A DNA stretch of 64,000 nucleotides. It comes from Clostridia bacterium (GTDB taxonomy: Bacteria; Bacillota; Clostridia; Christensenellales; Aristaeellaceae). Shown here one piece after another: positions 33,886 through 41,930 of this stretch. The translations under genes were made by a program, and so were the position numbers. How positions within the stretch are numbered: the first letter of the stretch is position 1; the number at the start of each line of letters is the position of its first letter. The notes under the pieces were generated by a model. That model was not told the origin of the DNA. It did no database searches and saw only the letters and a program-made list of their open reading frames with translations. Location: the NCBI GenBank assembly GCA_017534885.1, contig JAFXVR010000027.1, forward strand, positions 57,335 through 121,334, in the 5' to 3' direction.

Positions 33886-35262
33886 ATGCGCAGGCAATCC
33901 ACCATGGACATGACGGAGGGCGCGCCGCTCCGGCTGCTGTCCGTCTTTGCGCTGCCGCTGCTCATCGGCAATATCTTCCAGCAGGCCTATAACCTGGCGG
34001 ACTCCATGATCGTCGGGCAGATGCTGGGAGCCAACGCGCTGGCGGCGGTGGGAGCCACAGGCTCCATATCCTTCCTGTTTTTCTCCCTGTTCAACGGCAT
34101 CAGCGGCGGCTGCGGCATTGTGACAGCCCAGTACTTTGGCGCGCGGAAGGAAGACAGGGTTCGCCTGTGCATTGTCAATTCCGCCTGCATCACCTTGGGC
34201 TCCTCCCTGCTGACCGGCCTCATCGCCTTCCTGATGGTGCCTACCGTGCTCTCCTGGATGGGCACCCCGCCGGAGATTCTGCCGGACGCCATCGTCTATA
34301 TGCGCATGACCACCGCGTCCGTGCCGCTGATCGCCGTGTACAATTACGCCTCGTCCATGCAGCGGGCGCTGGGGGATTCCCGCACGCCGCTGTACTTCCT
34401 GGTGCTGTCCTGTCTGCTCAACGTGGGGCTGGATCTGCTGTTTGTGGGCGTGTTCCGCCTGGGGGTTTTCGGGGCGGCGCTGGCCACCATGCTGTCCCAG
34501 CTGCTGGCGGGTCTGGGCTCCCTCTGGTACGCCTTCCGGCACAATCCTTACTTCAATCTGAGCAAAAAGCACCTGGCCCTCGATGCGGAAATCATCCGGA
34601 GCGCCCTGCGCCTGGGTCTGCCGCTGGCCCTGCAGTGGAGCATGATCGCCATCTCCACCACCGCCCTGCAGACCGTGGTCAACTCCTTCGGCCCCACGGC
34701 CATGGCCGCCTATACCGCCACCAACCGGCTGGAGCAGCTGGTGCAGCAGCCCTTTGGCTCCATGAGCATGGCCATGTCCACCTACTCGGGGCAGAACAAG
34801 GGCGCGGGCAAGCTGGAGCGCATCCGCACCGGCTACCGGGACAGCCTGCTGGCCATGTTCGCCGTGGCCGGGGGAATGCTGATGATCATGCAGTTCTTCG
34901 GCGGCAGGCTGGTGGGTCTGTTCGTCAGCGAGCCGGACGTGATCGCTTTGGGCGGACAGGCGCTGAAAATCACCAGCCTCTTCTACGTCTTTCTGGGCGT
35001 GATTTACGTCACCCGGGGCGTGCTCAACGGCATCGGGGACGCCTTCTTCTCCTTCATCAACGGCATTGTGGAAATCACCGGGCGCATCGGCCTGCCCCTG
35101 CTGCTCCTGAACCTGACCTCCATCGGCGTGTGGTCCATCTGGATCACCGCGGGCCTGACCTGGATGCTGGCGGGGCTGTCCTGCTTCCTGCGCTATGCCT
35201 ACTGGCGGAAAAAGACCGGACGCGGCGAAAGCGGGCGCCCGGACAAGGCAAAAGAAGCTTAA
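33886..35262 (+). CDS. MATE-family multidrug efflux transporter
   Basis: A 458-residue membrane protein with 12 hydrophobic segments. Family marks: MTEGAPLRLLSVFALPLLIGNIF (first 20: a typical MATE start), QQAYNLADSMIVGQMLGANA, and in the second half AISTTALQTVVNSFG and AMSTYSGQNKGAGK. It exports cationic drugs against Na+ or H+. The promoter upstream has the spacing of MerR activation, so induction by an electrophile or drug is likely. The tail is basic and cytoplasmic. Confidence 0.94.
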   Translation: MRRQSTMDMTEGAPLRLLSVFALPLLIGNIFQQAYNLADSMIVGQMLGANALAAVGATGSISFLFFSLFNGISGGCGIVTAQYFGARKEDRVRLCIVNSACITLGSSLLTGLIAFLMVPTVLSWMGTPPEILPDAIVYMRMTTASVPLIAVYNYASSMQRALGDSRTPLYFLVLSCLLNVGLDLLFVGVFRLGVFGAALATMLSQLLAGLGSLWYAFRHNPYFNLSKKHLALDAEIIRSALRLGLPLALQWSMIAISTTALQTVVNSFGPTAMAAYTATNRLEQLVQQPFGSMSMAMSTYSGQNKGAGKLERIRTGYRDSLLAMFAVAGGMLMIMQFFGGRLVGLFVSEPDVIALGGQALKITSLFYVFLGVIYVTRGVLNGIGDAFFSFINGIVEITGRIGLPLLLLNLTSIGVWSIWITAGLTWMLAGLSCFLRYAYWRKKTGRGESGRPDKAKEA

Positions 35263-35293
35263 GGCCCGGCGGGCTTCTCCGCTTTTTGCCCCC

Positions 35294-36184
35294 TCACCAG
35301 TCGATGGGGTGCAGCACCTCCGGGTCGATGTGCCGGACGTCCGGCGAGCCGGTGCGCACCATCATGGCTCTGAGCTCGCCGGTCATGGCATGGATCACCG
35401 CGGCGGCTCCCACGGGGCCGCCCTTTTCCAGCGGTTCCATCAGCGGCCGGCCCACGGACACGGCATTTGCCCCCAGCGCCAGGGCTTTGAAGGCGTCAAA
35501 GCCGTCCAGAATGCCCCCGTCCACAATCACGGTGAAGTCCTCCCCCACCTGCCGGCGGATCTCGCGGGCGATCATGGCGGGCGGCGCGGCCCAGCGCATG
35601 AGGCCGTTGTGGTGGCTGAGGATCACCCCGGCGCAGCCCAGATCACGGCAGGTCAGCGCGTCCCGGACGCTTAGCGCGCCCTTCACCAGGAAGGGCAGGC
35701 CGGTGGCGCGCACCCAGCGCTTCAGGTCGTCCAATGTGGGCAGCTTCATCTGGAAGCCGGCCACCAGGGAATCCCGGTCGTCGGTCACATTCACGGAGTG
35801 CTCCACGTCCATGCCCACGGCGATGGCCCCGTTCCGCTCGGCGCAGAGAAGCCGGCTGAGGATCGCCTCCTCGTCGGCATAGGGCTTGACGATCTTGATG
35901 ACCTTTGCGCCGGTCTGAAGCACGGCCTCCAGCTCGGCGCAGTCCCCCATGCCAATGCTGCAGGCCGCCCCCGCCAGCCGCGCCGCCTCCGCCAAGGCGG
36001 GCATGCCGCTTTTGAGATGGCTCAGGGCGGCGGTCATGATGGGCGTGTCAAAGCGGTGGCCCAGGAGGGTGGTTTCCGCAGTGGGATGCGCGGCGCCCAC
36101 GATGCGCCCCTCCACCAGCAGATGATCGAGAAACCGGCGGTTGATGGCCTCGGAATCGCCGGACAGGGGTCGTCCGTTCGCCAT
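35294..36184 (-). CDS. FMN-dependent alpha-hydroxy-acid oxidase/dehydrogenase, short form
   Basis: A 296-residue barrel protein of the lactate/glycolate oxidase family. Marks: HRFDTPIMTAALS near the N terminus, LPFLVKGALSVRDAL (the flavin-contacting Lys), VILSHHNGLMRW in place of the usual SNHGGRQLD, and VIVDGGILDGFDAFKALALGANAVSVGRPL, the phosphate-binding end. At 296 residues it is shorter than the usual 350-380 and the catalytic His-Gly-Gly-Arg block is altered, so substrate range may differ. Last gene of a run with a sugar isomerase-like protein, an AEC transporter and a GH10 enzyme. Confidence 0.82.
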   Translation of the reverse strand: MANGRPLSGDSEAINRRFLDHLLVEGRIVGAAHPTAETTLLGHRFDTPIMTAALSHLKSGMPALAEAARLAGAACSIGMGDCAELEAVLQTGAKVIKIVKPYADEEAILSRLLCAERNGAIAVGMDVEHSVNVTDDRDSLVAGFQMKLPTLDDLKRWVRATGLPFLVKGALSVRDALTCRDLGCAGVILSHHNGLMRWAAPPAMIAREIRRQVGEDFTVIVDGGILDGFDAFKALALGANAVSVGRPLMEPLEKGGPVGAAAVIHAMTGELRAMMVRTGSPDVRHIDPEVLHPIDW

Positions 36185-36209
36185 GGCTGATCCTCCTCAA
36201 GCAGTTTGT

Positions 36210-37052
36210 TCAGATGGCAATGCCGGCCCGCGCGGCCTCTCCCGCCACATGGGTGTAGGCGGCCTCGTACTCCTCAAAGGTGCGCATGTGTTCCAGCAGC
36301 ACCGGCGCGTCGGCGGGCAGGTACCGGTCGATGATGGCCAGCACCTTGGTGAAGTCCAGACTGCCCTCCCCGGGATTGCACTCCTCCAGCACGGTGGTCA
36401 GGCGGGTGAGGTTCAGGCGGGTATCCTTCAGGTGCGTGCTTTTGATATAGGGCGCCAGGGTGCGGAAGCACCCGTCAATGAAGCCCTCCGCGTCCAGAAA
36501 GCGCCGGGGGCAGTTGATCATGTTCACAAAGTCCATGTGCGCGGCAAACTGCTCCCGGTCCACATCCCGGATCAGCTGAAGATAGCATTCCGGGCTGTCG
36601 GGCACCATCCAGGGCATGGGCTCGATGCAGTAGAACGCCCGCCGGGGCTTCACGCTGTCGATGATCTCCCGGATGGAGGCGATGATCTCCGCGTAGGTCT
36701 CCGGGGTGAAGTTGCTCGGGTCAGCCGCGTCCCAGGCGATGGGGCTCCGGGTGCCCACGATATTGACGCAGCAGGGGATGCCCCACTCCTCCGCCAGCGC
36801 CAGCTGCCCCTTGGCGTAGTCCAGCGCGGCGGCTGCCGCGGCGGGATCAGCGTCCAGCGGGTTCTTCCACACGCCCGCCTCCGCGATCACCGCCCCCTGC
36901 CGCTTCGCCGCGGCGCAGTAGGCGGCGATCTCCGCCCGGGGCGTGCGGAAGTCAAAGGGCGCGGTGACCGCCTTGAAACGCGACGCGGCCAGCAGCTGTT
37001 CCCACTCCTCAGGATTCGCAAAGTTTCCCGCTACGGTTCCTCCCAGCAGCAT
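36210..37052 (-). CDS. Xylose-isomerase-like TIM barrel (sugar phosphate isomerase/epimerase)
   Basis: A 280-residue protein. The start at 37052 (MLLGGTVAGNF) follows AGAGG; the longer frame upstream has no similarity. AP-endonuclease-2/xylose isomerase-like barrel marks: VIAEAGVWKNP, FYCIEPMPWM (metal-ligand Glu), HMDFVNMINCPRRF, TLAPYIKSTHLKDTRLN (metal-ligand His/Asp) and PVLLEHMRTFEEYEAAY. Such proteins isomerise or epimerise sugars or sugar acids. The neighbouring genes (xylanase-like enzyme, transporter, hydroxy-acid oxidase) point to a catabolic role for a sugar acid, but the substrate is not fixed. Confidence 0.82.
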   Translation of the reverse strand: MLLGGTVAGNFANPEEWEQLLAASRFKAVTAPFDFRTPRAEIAAYCAAAKRQGAVIAEAGVWKNPLDADPAAAAAALDYAKGQLALAEEWGIPCCVNIVGTRSPIAWDAADPSNFTPETYAEIIASIREIIDSVKPRRAFYCIEPMPWMVPDSPECYLQLIRDVDREQFAAHMDFVNMINCPRRFLDAEGFIDGCFRTLAPYIKSTHLKDTRLNLTRLTTVLEECNPGEGSLDFTKVLAIIDRYLPADAPVLLEHMRTFEEYEAAYTHVAGEAARAGIAI

Positions 37053-37086
37053 GGCATTCACCTCTCTGTTCTGTTTTGGTTGCCGC

Positions 37087-38019
37087 TCACAGCCCCGCCA
37101 ACGCCAGGACGGCAAACCCGGCGATGGACACCAGGGTGGACACGGACAGGGCCGCCGAGACGTAAGCCCGCTCCTGCGCGCCGGCGGCGAACACAGGCAG
37201 CACAAAGGGCGGGGGCAGCAGGAACATCATGATAACCGCCGCCTCGGGGCGCAGATCAGGCCAGAGCAGGCGCAGGGCGAGCAGCAGCGCCCCGCCCAGC
37301 GCTGCCATGATGGCCAGCCGCAGGCCCACTACCGCGCAGGTTTCGCGCCAGGGAATATCGGCCAGGACGAGATCATAGCCGATGGCCAGCAGGATCAGGG
37401 CGGCGGTGGGCGCGGACACAAAGTCCGTGCAGGCGTCCAGAATGCCGCTGACGCCCGAGGGCACCAGCGCCTGATACAGACCGGTGGCCCCCAGCAGCAC
37501 GCCCGCGAAAATCGCGAGGATGATGGGCGACAGCGCCATCTCCCGGAACAGCTGCCCCGTCGAGGCCTGCCTCCCCTCCTCCCGGCTCAGCAGGATCTTG
37601 TACAGGGTGAAGACGAAGAGCACCTGCCCCAGGTCAATCCGGGCGAACTCCGCCACCCTGTCGCTGCCGCATAGCAGGGTGAACAGAGCGTAGCCCAGCA
37701 TGCCCGCCTCAAAGCCCGTGGTCAGGAAGGGCACAAAGGGGCTTTTCATGCCCAGCCTTCGGCCCAGCGTCTTCCCCAGCCAGAAGGCGGCAATGCAGAT
37801 GCCGTACATCATCAGGGGAATCAGCGCATCGGAGAGGGTGTAGCTGGTCACCGCAAAGGTGTGCAGCAGCACCGCTGGCAGCGCGATGTTCACCGCCACC
37901 GTCTTCAGCGCCTGAACGCCCTCCCGGGTCAGCATCTGCTTTTTCCGGCAGAGCGCGCCCAAAAACAGCATCAGCAGCACCGGCAGAATGGTGCGCAGCG
38001 CCTCCGTCAGCGCGTTCAC
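37087..38019 (-). CDS. AEC-family transporter (auxin efflux carrier type)
   Basis: A 310-residue membrane protein with ten hydrophobic segments in two halves, beginning LRTILPVLLMLFLGALCRKK, with NIALPAVLLHTFAV and the late LLPPPFVLPVFAAG block typical of bacterial AEC proteins. Members move organic acids such as malate or malonate. Here it lies between a GH10 enzyme and a sugar isomerase/hydroxy-acid oxidase pair, so uptake or export of a sugar acid or short hydroxy acid is a reasonable guess. Confidence 0.85.
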   Translation of the reverse strand: MNALTEALRTILPVLLMLFLGALCRKKQMLTREGVQALKTVAVNIALPAVLLHTFAVTSYTLSDALIPLMMYGICIAAFWLGKTLGRRLGMKSPFVPFLTTGFEAGMLGYALFTLLCGSDRVAEFARIDLGQVLFVFTLYKILLSREEGRQASTGQLFREMALSPIILAIFAGVLLGATGLYQALVPSGVSGILDACTDFVSAPTAALILLAIGYDLVLADIPWRETCAVVGLRLAIMAALGGALLLALRLLWPDLRPEAAVIMMFLLPPPFVLPVFAAGAQERAYVSAALSVSTLVSIAGFAVLALAGL

Positions 38020-38053
38020 GGGGCATTCCTCCTCTTTTCCGTATCCTGCTGCG

Positions 38054-39277
38054 TCACGCCTGGGTCAGCTGAACCCTGTCTTCCATGTCACGATCCAGGG
38101 TGATGGCGGCGCTGCCCTGATCGGTCTTCAGACTGTAATTCCCCCTGAAGCCGGTGAAGCGCAGCCAGCCCTCTCCGTCCGTCGTCAGGGTCTCATGGGT
38201 CTCCCAGTCGCCGTGGATCAGCCGCTTCAGCGCGCGGTAGGCCGGCTTTTCGCTGCCGTCCGCCCGCACCAGGCCCGAGGGCGCTTTGAGCCAGCCGCCG
38301 TCGCTGAAGTCCCATGTGGTGATGGCCTCCACCAGCGGATGAGCGAAGAGGGTCGAGTACATCTCAGTGATCTCCCGCGCCTGCCTTTCCTCCCCCTCGG
38401 GGGTGGTGGGCCATTCGCTGACCTGCCAGTCGTTCAGATCCACGATGTGGGCGGGCATAAGCTCCCCTGAGATCAGGGTGTTCTCGGTGAAGTGGATGGG
38501 CAGGCCGAAGCGGGAGAAGCGCTCCAGCACGTCGCTGAGCTTCTCCAGCCCCCAGTAGCCCTGATGCTGATGGCTCTGGATGCCGATGGCGCCGATGGGC
38601 ACCCCCGCCTCCAGCAGGCCTTCCAGCAGAATCTCATAGCTGACGCTGGTGTTGAAGTCGTTGATGAGCAGCACGGCCCCGGGATCGCTCTCCTGAGCCG
38701 CCGCGAAGACCTCCTTCACCAGCCGGATGCGCCCCAGATCCCTGCAGATGCGGGTGACGGCGTTGTCATACTTGTCGAAGACCGGCATGATGACCACTTC
38801 GTTGATCACGTCCCACAGGCCGACCACGCCCCGGAAGGCCGTCACGTCCCGGCGGATGCGCTCCAGCTGGCGGCGCAGGATCTCCGCGTTGTCATACTGC
38901 ATCAGCCAGGGCGCGCAGACGGTGTGCCAGCACAGGGGGTGACCCTTCACCTGCACGCCCTTCTCCCGCAGGAATTTCGCCGCGGCCATGGTTTCGGCAT
39001 AGGCGGTCCGCCCTTCCACGGGCTCATACCGCCCCCAGTAAAAGGGCAGGGTGCCGTAGTTGAAGAGCTTCAGCCACTTTTCGACGCGCTCCCGCACAGC
39101 GGTCTTCTTTTCTTCATCCCTGATGAGATGCAGCGCGATGGCGTCAAAGGCGCCGCAGCCGAAGAGAAACCGGTGAGAAACCTGGTCGGCCTGCACCCGG
39201 CAGTTCGCGGCGGGCGTTCCGTCCGGTTTCATCAGGCGCAGCCGGACGTCCGCCCGGCGGTGGGACAGCTGATCCAT
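38054..39277 (-). CDS. Intracellular GH10 endo-beta-1,4-xylanase-like enzyme
   Basis: A 407-residue protein without signal peptide. Residues 1-45 form a small beta domain (RADVRLRLMKPDGTPAANC); the GH10 barrel follows with LKLFNYGTLPFYWGRYEP, VKGHPLCWHT, GLWDVINEV (acid/base Glu) and LPIHFTENTLIS (nucleophile Glu). GH10 enzymes cleave beta-1,4-xylan; intracellular ones hydrolyse imported xylooligosaccharides. A beta-strand tail of about 60 residues (FTGFRGNYSLKTDQG) ends the protein. It is 26 bases downstream of the nitroreductase gene and may share its MerR-type promoter. Confidence 0.92.
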   Translation of the reverse strand: MDQLSHRRADVRLRLMKPDGTPAANCRVQADQVSHRFLFGCGAFDAIALHLIRDEEKKTAVRERVEKWLKLFNYGTLPFYWGRYEPVEGRTAYAETMAAAKFLREKGVQVKGHPLCWHTVCAPWLMQYDNAEILRRQLERIRRDVTAFRGVVGLWDVINEVVIMPVFDKYDNAVTRICRDLGRIRLVKEVFAAAQESDPGAVLLINDFNTSVSYEILLEGLLEAGVPIGAIGIQSHQHQGYWGLEKLSDVLERFSRFGLPIHFTENTLISGELMPAHIVDLNDWQVSEWPTTPEGEERQAREITEMYSTLFAHPLVEAITTWDFSDGGWLKAPSGLVRADGSEKPAYRALKRLIHGDWETHETLTTDGEGWLRFTGFRGNYSLKTDQGSAAITLDRDMEDRVQLTQA

Positions 39278-39303
39278 GTTTTTGCCTCCATCCTGCGGTC
39301 GTA

Positions 39304-39822
39304 TCAGACCCGATAGACGTAGTTCTCCTTGCGGGGCGCGGCAGGCCTGCAGGGGCCGTCCTCATAGCCGAGTATGCAGTGGCCGATGCCCTCATAGTCG
39401 CCCTCGATGCCCAGGGAGGCGAGCAGCTCCCTGCCCTCCTCAGTGCTGAACTCCTCCTTCGCCCGGTGAATCCAGCAGCTGCCGATGCCCAGGGCGTGGG
39501 CCGCGTTCATCAGGTTGCCCATCACCAGACTGCCGTCGTACAGATAGGTGGGCACGCTGCGGCTGGCCAGCACCGCAATCACCACCGGCGCGCCGTAGAA
39601 GGGATCCCTGTCCGCGCCCATCACCGCCGCGTTCATCCGGGAGAGCCGGTCGCGCATGGCCTTATCCGTCACGGCAATCATGATGGGGGACTGCTTGCCC
39701 ATGCCCGTGGCGGCGTACTTGCCCGCCTCGAGGATCTGGTTCAGAATCTCCGCCGGAATGGGATCGGCCTTGTAGCTGCGGCAGCTGCGCCGCTCCAGCA
39801 GCACCTTCATGGCTTCGTTCAT
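39304..39822 (-). CDS. Nitroreductase-family flavoprotein
   Basis: A 172-residue FMN enzyme. The start at 39822 (MNEAMKVLLERRSCRSY) is preferred because AAGGAGG lies 8 bases upstream; the frame begins 11 codons earlier. Marks: ERRSCRSYKADPIP (FMN phosphate binding), AGKYAATGMGKQSP, GIGSCWIHRAKEEF and YEGIGHCILGYEDG. It reduces nitro compounds or quinones with NAD(P)H. A MerR regulator is divergent, and the promoter between has 19-base spacing, so induction by a substrate of this enzyme is likely. Confidence 0.92.
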   Translation of the reverse strand: MNEAMKVLLERRSCRSYKADPIPAEILNQILEAGKYAATGMGKQSPIMIAVTDKAMRDRLSRMNAAVMGADRDPFYGAPVVIAVLASRSVPTYLYDGSLVMGNLMNAAHALGIGSCWIHRAKEEFSTEEGRELLASLGIEGDYEGIGHCILGYEDGPCRPAAPRKENYVYRV

Positions 39823-39878
39823 TTTCTTTGCCTCCTTTGATGTTTTGCTTGACATGGTGTGATTTATCCCGTATGATG

Positions 39879-39909
39879 ATTGTAATCCTTGAAGTTACCT
39901 CTAAGTCAA
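39879..39909 (-). promoter_or_regulatory. Nitroreductase promoter with 19-bp spacer and MerR-type operator
   Basis: On the minus strand TTGACT (39909-39904) and TACAAT (39884-39879) with 19 bases between, containing CTTAGAGGTAACTTCAAG (39905-39888). The operator is also about 20 bases from the merR start codon on the other strand, so the regulator can control both directions. Confidence 0.8.
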
Positions 39910-39927
39910 TAGTCAGGAGGAAATTGT

Positions 39928-40326
39928 ATGTATACCATCCAGGAGGTCAGCCGGAAGACCGGCCTCTCATCCCACACGCTGCGCTATTATGAGAAGGAAG
40001 GACTGATCTCCGGGGTGGAGCGCAGCCAGGGCGGCATCCGCCAGTACGGGGATGAAGACCTGGAGGCCCTGGGCCTGATCTGCTGCCTGAAGAACACCGG
40101 CATGCCCCTGCGGGAGATCGCCCGCTTCGTGCAGCTGACCCAGGAGGGGGAGCACACCCTCCGGGAGCGGGTATCGATGCTGCGGGAGCACCGGGAGAAC
40201 GTGATCGCCCGGATGGCGGAGATGCAGCAGCACCTGGACAAGGTGACCTGGAAGCTGAATTTCTTCTCCGCGAAGCTGCAGGCCTACGAGAGCCGGGAAG
40301 CGGAACAGGGATCACTGACCAGGTGA
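39928..40326 (+). CDS. MerR-family transcriptional regulator
   Basis: A 132-residue regulator. Residues 1-70 are the winged helix domain: MYTIQEVSRKTGLSSHTLRY, YYEKEGLISGVERS, GGIRQYGDEDLEALGLICCL. Then CLKNTGMPLREIARFV and a coiled-coil dimer helix (about 80-120). The C terminus lacks metal-binding cysteines, so it belongs to the small-molecule or stress group (AdhR/TipA-like) rather than MerR/CueR. AGGAGG precedes the start. It is divergent from the nitroreductase operon; the shared operator recurs at the MATE promoter 6 kb away. Confidence 0.92.
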   Translation: MYTIQEVSRKTGLSSHTLRYYEKEGLISGVERSQGGIRQYGDEDLEALGLICCLKNTGMPLREIARFVQLTQEGEHTLRERVSMLREHRENVIARMAEMQQHLDKVTWKLNFFSAKLQAYESREAEQGSLTR

Positions 40327-40342
40327 GGCAAGGCTGACGGCC

Positions 40343-40633
40343 TTATCGGATCTCCCTCGTCTCCTCCAGCACCTGGGCCTCGGTATTGGCCTCCACAAAG
40401 CGCGAGATTTCCTCCATCAGGCTGTCCGCTAAAGCCCGGTGGGGCACAATGGCCGCCGCGCCGATCACGATGACCTGATGGGTGTCCTGCTCGGCGATTT
40501 CCGCCGCGGAGACGTGAAACCGGTTCTGCAGCTGCGCTGTCAGGCTCTTTACAATCATCCGCTTTTCCTTCAGGCTGTGCACCCAGGGCGCGTACAGCCG
40601 GAAGGTCATGGCCGCGATGTCCATTCCGTTCAT
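40343..40633 (-). CDS. DUF503 family protein (YlxP-like)
   Basis: A 96-residue alpha-beta protein with LYAPWVHSLKEKRMIVKSL, QLQNRFHVSAAEIAEQD and a central VIVIGAAAIVPH strand, the DUF503 pattern. In Bacillus, ylxP sits between infB and rbfA and the protein is linked to ribosome maturation. Here it stands after thpR. The start may also be the ATG three codons downstream (40624). Convergent with merR. Confidence 0.87.
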   Translation of the reverse strand: MNGMDIAAMTFRLYAPWVHSLKEKRMIVKSLTAQLQNRFHVSAAEIAEQDTHQVIVIGAAAIVPHRALADSLMEEISRFVEANTEAQVLEETREIR

Positions 40634-40648
40634 TCCCTCTTTCCTTCG

Positions 40649-41191
40649 TCAGGGCGTCTCCGCGCCTCCAGCCGTCCCGGGCTCCTGTCCGCCGCGGCCG
40701 ATCACCGTGTACCGCATGCCGCTTTCACCCCGCGCCGACCGGTACAGGCAGACCTCCCGCACTTCCATCGCCGCCCGGGGTATCGCGATGTCCTCCAGCG
40801 TCAGCCCCTCCGGGATCACGGGCTTGCGCGCCAGGGTGATGTGCGGATAAAAAGCCTTCCGGTCATAGGGGATCTCCGCCTCGTCCAGCCGCTGCCGGAC
40901 GCGCTGAGCCAGGCGGTCCAGCGCCCCGGAGGGCTCGACCCCCGCCCAGAGCACCGCGGCCTCCCGGAAGACGCCCAGATGGCTGAGGGTCAGGGGAAAG
41001 GACTCCTCCACCGGCGGCAGCAGGGCTGTGATGTCCTCCGGCCACATGCCCACAAAAGCCAGGGTCAGGTGCAGGTTGTCCGTCGTGAGATACCGCCCCG
41101 CCACCCCGGCCTCCAGGAGGCGGCGCTGCGCCTCGGCCAGGGCGTCCCGGAACGCGGGCGCGGGCTCCAGGCCCACAAAAAGGCGCATCAT
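40649..41191 (-). CDS. thpR: RNA 2',3'-cyclic phosphodiesterase (2H family, LigT-like)
   Basis: A 180-residue 2H phosphoesterase. The start at 41191 (MMRLFVGLEPAP) follows GGAGGG. The two catalytic HxTx motifs are seen in DNLHLTLAFVG and FYPHITLARK. It opens 2',3'-cyclic phosphates on RNA ends. It lies between tag and the DUF503 gene with short gaps, suggesting one transcription unit. Confidence 0.92.
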   Translation of the reverse strand: MMRLFVGLEPAPAFRDALAEAQRRLLEAGVAGRYLTTDNLHLTLAFVGMWPEDITALLPPVEESFPLTLSHLGVFREAAVLWAGVEPSGALDRLAQRVRQRLDEAEIPYDRKAFYPHITLARKPVIPEGLTLEDIAIPRAAMEVREVCLYRSARGESGMRYTVIGRGGQEPGTAGGAETP

Positions 41192-41210
41192 GGCATTTCC
41201 CTCCCCGCCG

Positions 41211-41813
41211 TCATTTCTCCAGATACCGCTCGGCCCGGATGACAGGGCTGCGCTCGTTGATGGCCCGGTAGCAGGGGCAGTCTTCCGCGTGGTCATTGAC
41301 CAGGCCGCAGGCCTGCAGGTGGGAATAGACCGTCACCGTGCCCAGGTACTTGAAGCCGTAAGCCTTCAGCTCCCGGGCGATCTCATCGGACAGGCCGTTG
41401 CTGACGGGTATCCGGCCCTGCTCATGGCCGATGTAGCAAATCGTTCTTCCGCCGGTGTGCGCCCAGAGCCAGCCGCAGAAACTGCCGTGCTCCTCCCGGA
41501 CACGCTGGAAGCACCTTGCGTTGTTGATCACCGCCTCGATCTTCCGGCGGGAGCGGATCATCCCTTCCGTGTTCATGATGCGCTCCACATCCGCCTCCGT
41601 GTAGGCGGCGATCCGGTCATAGTCAAAGCCGTCGAAGCAGGCGCGGAAGATCTCCCGCTTTTTGATCATCAGGCTCCAGGAAAGCCCGCACTGCATGGCC
41701 TCCATCATCAGGTGCTCAAACATCACCCGGTCGTCGTGCACCGGCACGCCCCACTCGGTATCGTGATAGACCCTCATGGCTTCAAAGGCGAAGCCCCAAT
41801 CGCAGGTACTCAT
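41211..41813 (-). CDS. tag: DNA-3-methyladenine glycosylase I
   Basis: A 200-residue base-excision repair enzyme. The start at 41813 (MSTCDWGFAFEAM) has GGAG 9 bases upstream; an ATG six bases earlier is possible. Marks: YHDTEWGVPVHDDRVMFEHL, QCGLSWSLMIKKREIF, NTEGMIRSRRKIEAVINNA, FGWL-type region, CPCY near the C terminus. The Cys and His ligands of the structural zinc site are present (CDW at the start, H and CPC at the end). It has a promoter with TTGACT and TAGAGT. Confidence 0.95.
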   Translation of the reverse strand: MSTCDWGFAFEAMRVYHDTEWGVPVHDDRVMFEHLMMEAMQCGLSWSLMIKKREIFRACFDGFDYDRIAAYTEADVERIMNTEGMIRSRRKIEAVINNARCFQRVREEHGSFCGWLWAHTGGRTICYIGHEQGRIPVSNGLSDEIARELKAYGFKYLGTVTVYSHLQACGLVNDHAEDCPCYRAINERSPVIRAERYLEK

Positions 41814-41859
41814 CCGCATCCGCTCCAGTCCGGCTGTTATCAATGCTGTGCTGAATCAT

Positions 41860-41888
41860 ACTCTAACGCAAACCGCGCGGAAAGTCAA
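41860..41888 (-). promoter_or_regulatory. Promoter of the tag-thpR-DUF503 unit
   Basis: On the minus strand TTGACT (41888-41883), 17-base spacer, TAGAGT (41865-41860). Confidence 0.6.
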
Positions 41889-41930
41889 ACCGGGCGAGTG
41901 GAGAAGATCGGCTGAAGGAAGGACAAAAGC

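Noticed and set aside
40624..40633. Alternative start of the DUF503 gene at 40624
   Set aside because: Both ATGs have possible ribosome binding sites; the longer form was kept because the difference is only three residues and cannot be decided from sequence.
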